Source: Candidatus Hydrogenedentota bacterium
Lineage (GTDB): Bacteria; Hydrogenedentota; Hydrogenedentia; Hydrogenedentales; SLHB01
DNA length: 32,659 nt
Direction of reading: 5' to 3'
NCBI GenBank assembly: GCA_019695095.1
Contig: JAIBAQ010000060.1
Span: forward strand, 1 to 32,659
Part shown: positions 29,221-32,659 of the stretch, piece by piece
Numbering within the stretch: position 1 is the first letter of the stretch
How the letters are laid out: each line of letters starts with the position of its first letter
The notes under the pieces: model-generated
Database searches by the model: none
Told to the model about the DNA's origin: nothing
The model's input: the letters and a program-made list of their open reading frames with translations, nothing else
Position numbers and translations under genes: made by a program

Positions 29221-29736
29221 ATGAACAACACACACGCTATTGCCGTAGATCGTCCGCAGCTTCGTGACCGTTGGTGGGTGGCACTGGGAGAGATTATTGC
29301 CGTCGCAGGGCTGATCATGCTCGCGGCGCATGTTCGCATACCCTTGCCGTGGACACCCATTCCCGTGACACTTCAGACCTTGCCCGTGTTGGCGGCAGGG
29401 TATGTGGTAGGAAGGAACCGCGCAACCTGGGGCGTGCTGTACTACTTGGCGCTCGGGCTTGCCGGGGCTCCCATGTTCACCATGACTCTGGGTCCTACTG
29501 TCGGTTACCTGCTGGCTTTCATCGCTGTACCGTGGATCGTCACTTCGATCAAGTCACCGGCTTGGGGACTGCTTGCCGCCACGGCCACTATCTATATACT
29601 CGGCACCATTTGGCTCTGCCTGTGGCTCGGAATCGGCGTCGGCGCGGGTCTGCTTATGGCGGTTGTGCCCTTCGTGCCCGCGGACATCGTGAAGGCGGCA
29701 GTCGCTTACGGCATCGCCAGCCGATCAACCCGCTAG
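29221..29736 (+). CDS. bioY: BioY-family biotin transporter substrate-binding (S) component
   Basis: This 171-residue integral membrane protein has about six hydrophobic segments and the BioY signature PWTPIPVTLQTLPVLAAGYVVG, followed by LGLAGAPMF and a C-terminal PFVPADIVKAAVAYG. BioY captures biotin and either works alone or docks onto the shared ECF energizing module (EcfA/EcfT), neither of which is in the window. A GTG at 29182 could add 13 residues, but neither start has a clear ribosome-binding site. The gene is convergent with the oxidoreductase gene, with 19 bases between the stops. No BirA box is evident upstream. Confidence 0.92.
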   Translation: MNNTHAIAVDRPQLRDRWWVALGEIIAVAGLIMLAAHVRIPLPWTPIPVTLQTLPVLAAGYVVGRNRATWGVLYYLALGLAGAPMFTMTLGPTVGYLLAFIAVPWIVTSIKSPAWGLLAATATIYILGTIWLCLWLGIGVGAGLLMAVVPFVPADIVKAAVAYGIASRSTR

Positions 29737-29755
29737 AGTCGTCAGCAGCGATTCG

Positions 29756-30796
29756 TTAACCGCTAATGGCGGGTATCTCGATTTCGCCGCGTGCGTGCGC
29801 GGAATCGTAAGCGGCTTGGACCACCTGCATGTACTTCAGTCCGTCGAGGAAGTTCGGGTGATATTCGGTCCCGCGCCGGATAGCGTTCACGAAGTCTTCT
29901 TCCACGCGCCATTGGGCCAGATCGTACGCATCGGCCTCCTGGATCCGGACCTCGGACAATGTCGCTCCCGCTAGTCCGCCGTACAACTTGTCGTTGCTCA
30001 CGTCGTATCTCAGGGTTGCCCGGGAACCATAGATCCACACCGTGTCGCTGCCGTGATGCGCGACGGTACTGAACGCGTACTGGATTGGAAAGCCGGCTTC
30101 CATTCGCGCGGTGCACAGAATCTGGTCGGGCACTTCGACGCTATGCGTCGCTCCACCCTCGTCAACACGTGATTCGTAGAAGGTGTCCATTGTCGCGGAG
30201 ATGGATTTCGTCCACCCGAACCAACGATGCATAACTTCCACGTACATGCCGAACGTGTGCATATTCAATCCGGAGAACCGGCGGTCTTTTCGCCAGTTCA
30301 TCGGCGTTGCTGGATCGGCAAACACGCCGGACAGACTCTGCACCTGAACGTAGCGAACTTCTCCCAACCACCCTGACTGCATCAGGCCGCGAATGGTGGC
30401 GTCGACGGTGAGACCGATGGGAACCGGACACAGCGCGGCGACACAGCCGGATCGTTGCGCGGCCTTATACATCTCCCCCGCTTCCTCTCCGTTCATGGCC
30501 ATTCGAGCTTGACAGAAAACGTGCTTGCCGGATTCCAGTGCTGCGATGGACACGGCTTTATGCAGGTAAGGCCACGTGCCAACGAAGACCACGTCGATGT
30601 CCGGGCTCGAAACAAGTTCCTGCCAGGATTCGTAGACGCGCGGGACGTTGAACTCCCGGGCGGCACGTTCGCTCGACTCTCGTGAACGGTTGGCCACCGC
30701 GCATATCTCGATGTCAGGTAGTCTGCGCAGGCCTGGTATATGACGTAGGCGGCAGATCGCACCCAGACCTACAAATCCGACGCGCAGAATATCCAT
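29756..30796 (-). CDS. Gfo/Idh/MocA-family oxidoreductase with variant EKP motif
   Basis: This 346-residue protein has an N-terminal Rossmann fold, VGFVGLGAICRLRHIPGL, and a C-terminal alpha/beta domain. The family's usual catalytic-lysine segment EKP is QAR here (HVFCQARMAMN), so the standard proton-shuttle Lys is missing. Members oxidise or reduce sugars, inositols or related polyols with NAD(P). The variant motif may mark a subgroup with another chemistry. The ATG at 30796 has AGCAGG eight bases upstream and starts directly before the Rossmann strand; the longer frame to 30832 adds twelve unlikely residues. It follows the phosphodiesterase-like gene by 36 bases and is probably co-transcribed with it. 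Confidence 0.88.
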   Translation of the reverse strand: MDILRVGFVGLGAICRLRHIPGLRRLPDIEICAVANRSRESSERAAREFNVPRVYESWQELVSSPDIDVVFVGTWPYLHKAVSIAALESGKHVFCQARMAMNGEEAGEMYKAAQRSGCVAALCPVPIGLTVDATIRGLMQSGWLGEVRYVQVQSLSGVFADPATPMNWRKDRRFSGLNMHTFGMYVEVMHRWFGWTKSISATMDTFYESRVDEGGATHSVEVPDQILCTARMEAGFPIQYAFSTVAHHGSDTVWIYGSRATLRYDVSNDKLYGGLAGATLSEVRIQEADAYDLAQWRVEEDFVNAIRRGTEYHPNFLDGLKYMQVVQAAYDSAHARGEIEIPAISG

Positions 30797-30832
30797 AAAC
30801 GAACCTGCTTCCTGTCTTACGTGAGGGTCCAA

Positions 30833-32659
30833 TTACTTCTTTGTCGGCTCAAGCAAGAATGCCTGCAAGCGAGGCAATTGGTCCGTGTTCAGCAAGTCAA
30901 CACCTGTATCGCGCAACAACTGCCAGAGGTCCTCACGTTCGGGTGTTGCCCAGAATCGGACGCGGCAACCCTTCGCATGTGCCCGAGTCACGATATCCAC
31001 CAGTTTCGCGTGCTGGTCTTCCGGCATCGGGCCGTCTCCCCACCATTTGAAAAGGCTTCGCCAACTTTCGCTGATAAGAGGGACAAGATTGGGGTTGATG
31101 TCTCCGTCGAGGTCACCGGGGCGTCCATCGATGGCAACGTATCGTTCAGGCTCTTTACTTACCTGCTCACGCGGACTGTTACCCGAGAGAATGATGGTAA
31201 TGGCGCCTTCCTGCGTGGCGTCCGGTGTAAACCGCGTGAGGACGTCGCTGTATTTGGCGAGTACGTCGCGCAAGACCGCATACGTGGAGTCAGCTTCGGT
31301 CTTGAAGTCAATCAGCAAGGTCAGCGAGGTACCGCCGGGATACACGCGTCCCCCATTTTTCTTGACGCGTTCCTTGAGCGGGTCTAGATACAACGCCTGC
31401 AACGTGCGCTCCGGTTTCACGTCGCCGCGGTTGTGCGCGACCAAAAGCTGGCCTTCAACCAAATAGATGTCGGCCTCGACACTGCAGAAACCACGATCGA
31501 GCGCGTCCAACAATGGCCGCACATGCTCATAGTCATTGTGCGAGTGTGCGTTGGGCAGAGGAACAATCCCCTGTGATTGGGCTGCATCTGTTGTCGTTTG
31601 CGGCGCTGGACCACCGGCTTGCGCGAGAATCTGAGTTGCCTCCGCGCGCATTTCTGCTGAGACGTTTGCGGATGCGACGGTTTCGAGAAGACTCCTCGCT
31701 TTGTCCGTGTCACCCGTCGCGAGAGAGCTATCCGCTCGCTGGAGCAATAACCGCCCAGCATGCTCGCGAGTCCAAGGCGTACTCTTGAGAAGCGCCTCTT
31801 TAAGCTCGGCATCGCTTGGAGTCTCGCCAAGCGATTCGATTGCAGCCAGCCTGACCTCGGGTGCGGGGTCCTGCTTCATGGTCGCCAGCAACTCGCCAAC
31901 ATTCGGAGATTTGCGCGCCGCAAGAATACGGATCATAGTGGCGCGATTTGAGGGGTTGGTATACGTCAGTCCTTTGGAGAGTCGATCGTCGATCGAAGGA
32001 ATGTTCGCCGTAGTGAGCGTCTCGATTGCCGTATCGCGTATTCCGGGTTCAGCCAGATATCCAAGGGCATGTTCAATCAACTTGGGGGAATTTAGTTTGG
32101 CCAAGCCGATGAGCGCCGCGCACGCCTGGCTATCTCCAATCGGAAACGCCGCCAACGTCGCGAACATGTTCTCCGCGAGTTCGTTTTTCCCCAACACCAG
32201 ATTGGCGTATGCGGAAGTCACGAAGCCCGCCATGTAGCGCTGACGATTCTCACGAACGAATACCTGGGGAGATACGGGGAGGCTGTTGGGAGCGACACCC
32301 ATTTTGCAGAGGGACTCAAACGCCCGCCAGCGTGTCTCGCTATCCGAGTTGCCAGCGAACGGACCAATCGCTCGAATCGCGTTCTCCCTGCCCGCAGACA
32401 CGTCGCTGCCGCGCGACGCGCTTGCGCCGTCTTGGGATTCGACCGCCAGCCTCCGCGCGAGTGTGTCGAAAAGCGACAGGCGCACGTCCTGAGGTACTGT
32501 TGCCAGGGCAGAGATGAGCGCCTGGGTTGCTGCCGGTCCGGGGATGCGGTCAAGCGCGGTTCGCGCATCCTCTGCCAAAGACGGTTCCTGCAATAGCTTC
32601 GCGATCGCAGCAACCTCGCTATCGCCACCCGCAGTTTCCAGAAGGTGGAGCGCTGCGCG
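30833..32659 (-). CDS. HEAT-repeat protein with C-terminal PI-PLC/GDPD-like domain (N-terminus beyond window edge)
   Basis: The frame stays open to the right edge, so the true start is outside the window; the TTG at 32593 is only internal. The visible N-terminal part (about 360 residues) is alpha-helical HEAT/PBS-lyase-like repeats (VRLAAIESLGE, PEVRLAA). The C-terminal 240 residues match the PI-PLC/glycerophosphodiesterase superfamily of AIM6 type. NAHSHNDYEHVRPLLDAL carries the HxHNDY ligands, GFCSVEADIYL the acidic metal-binding pair, and VAHNRGD and FWATPE follow. Such domains hydrolyse phosphodiesters of glycerophospho-head groups with a metal ion. The HEAT part may bind a partner. The fusion is uncommon, and the substrate is unknown. 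Confidence 0.85.
   Translation of the reverse strand, partial: RAALHLLETAGGDSEVAAIAKLLQEPSLAEDARTALDRIPGPAATQALISALATVPQDVRLSLFDTLARRLAVESQDGASASRGSDVSAGRENAIRAIGPFAGNSDSETRWRAFESLCKMGVAPNSLPVSPQVFVRENRQRYMAGFVTSAYANLVLGKNELAENMFATLAAFPIGDSQACAALIGLAKLNSPKLIEHALGYLAEPGIRDTAIETLTTANIPSIDDRLSKGLTYTNPSNRATMIRILAARKSPNVGELLATMKQDPAPEVRLAAIESLGETPSDAELKEALLKSTPWTREHAGRLLLQRADSSLATGDTDKARSLLETVASANVSAEMRAEATQILAQAGGPAPQTTTDAAQSQGIVPLPNAHSHNDYEHVRPLLDALDRGFCSVEADIYLVEGQLLVAHNRGDVKPERTLQALYLDPLKERVKKNGGRVYPGGTSLTLLIDFKTEADSTYAVLRDVLAKYSDVLTRFTPDATQEGAITIILSGNSPREQVSKEPERYVAIDGRPGDLDGDINPNLVPLISESWRSLFKWWGDGPMPEDQHAKLVDIVTRAHAKGCRVRFWATPEREDLWQLLRDTGVDLLNTDQLPRLQAFLLEPTKK

Noticed and set aside
28892-29224. 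110-residue plus-strand reading frame
   Set aside because: It runs through the tRNA-Arg gene on the other strand; the GLEPVAHGLEG-type translation is a familiar tRNA artefact.

Overview
The window reads as part of a bacterial chromosome with moderately high GC content. It combines long, well-spaced carbohydrate-active enzyme genes, a sulfatase-fold membrane protein, a wax ester/triacylglycerol synthase, and a 2,004-residue repetitive surface protein with a VPVSPW-type C-terminal sorting-like tail. That mix is typical of Planctomycetota/Hydrogenedentota-like lineages, but no ribosomal or marker gene is present, so the taxonomy is only an inference.

Layout: (1) 1-10805. A truncated sulfotransferase gene (minus) diverges from a tightly packed five-gene plus-strand operon: a fusion of an LPG-synthase-type membrane domain with a sulfatase-fold domain, UDP-glucose 6-dehydrogenase, a GDP-4-keto-6-deoxymannose-reductase-like SDR, a GH2 beta-galactosidase with an inserted LamG domain, and a membrane-anchored SGNH hydrolase. 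This looks like a locus for making or remodelling a sulfated or phospho-modified surface glycan. (2) 10891-15239. A lipid-storage island holds a PhaF-like phasin with a histone-H1-like tail, a wax synthase/DGAT, an alpha/beta hydrolase and an LRAT-family acyltransferase. Two 182-bp copies of an undescribed structured repeat in inverted orientation bracket it. (3) 15243-22047. A glycan-degradation block holds a GH36-like protein with a changed catalytic position, an RMD1/DUF155 membrane protein, a REP-like hairpin, a GH29-like alpha-fucosidase, and an NPCBM-GH36 alpha-galactosidase. (4) 22072-28700. The giant Ig-like-repeat surface protein (minus) has its own terminator and an AT-rich upstream region with perfect palindromes. 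(5) 28740-29125. An unexplained hairpin-rich stretch precedes tRNA-Arg(TCT) on the minus strand. (6) 29221-32659. A BioY biotin transporter subunit faces a minus-strand pair: a HEAT-repeat plus PI-PLC/GDPD-like protein that runs off the right edge, and a Gfo/Idh/MocA oxidoreductase.

The most novel item is the 182-bp repeat. Its two copies align without gaps and are about three-quarters identical by hand count. They share a long hairpin with one compensatory base-pair change and a conserved internal loop, a 33-nt invariant core, a terminal 18-19 bp palindrome, and a 39-codon reading frame of identical length preceded by a ribosome-binding-like GAGG/CAGG. In both cases the repeat lies just downstream of a gene on the same strand.
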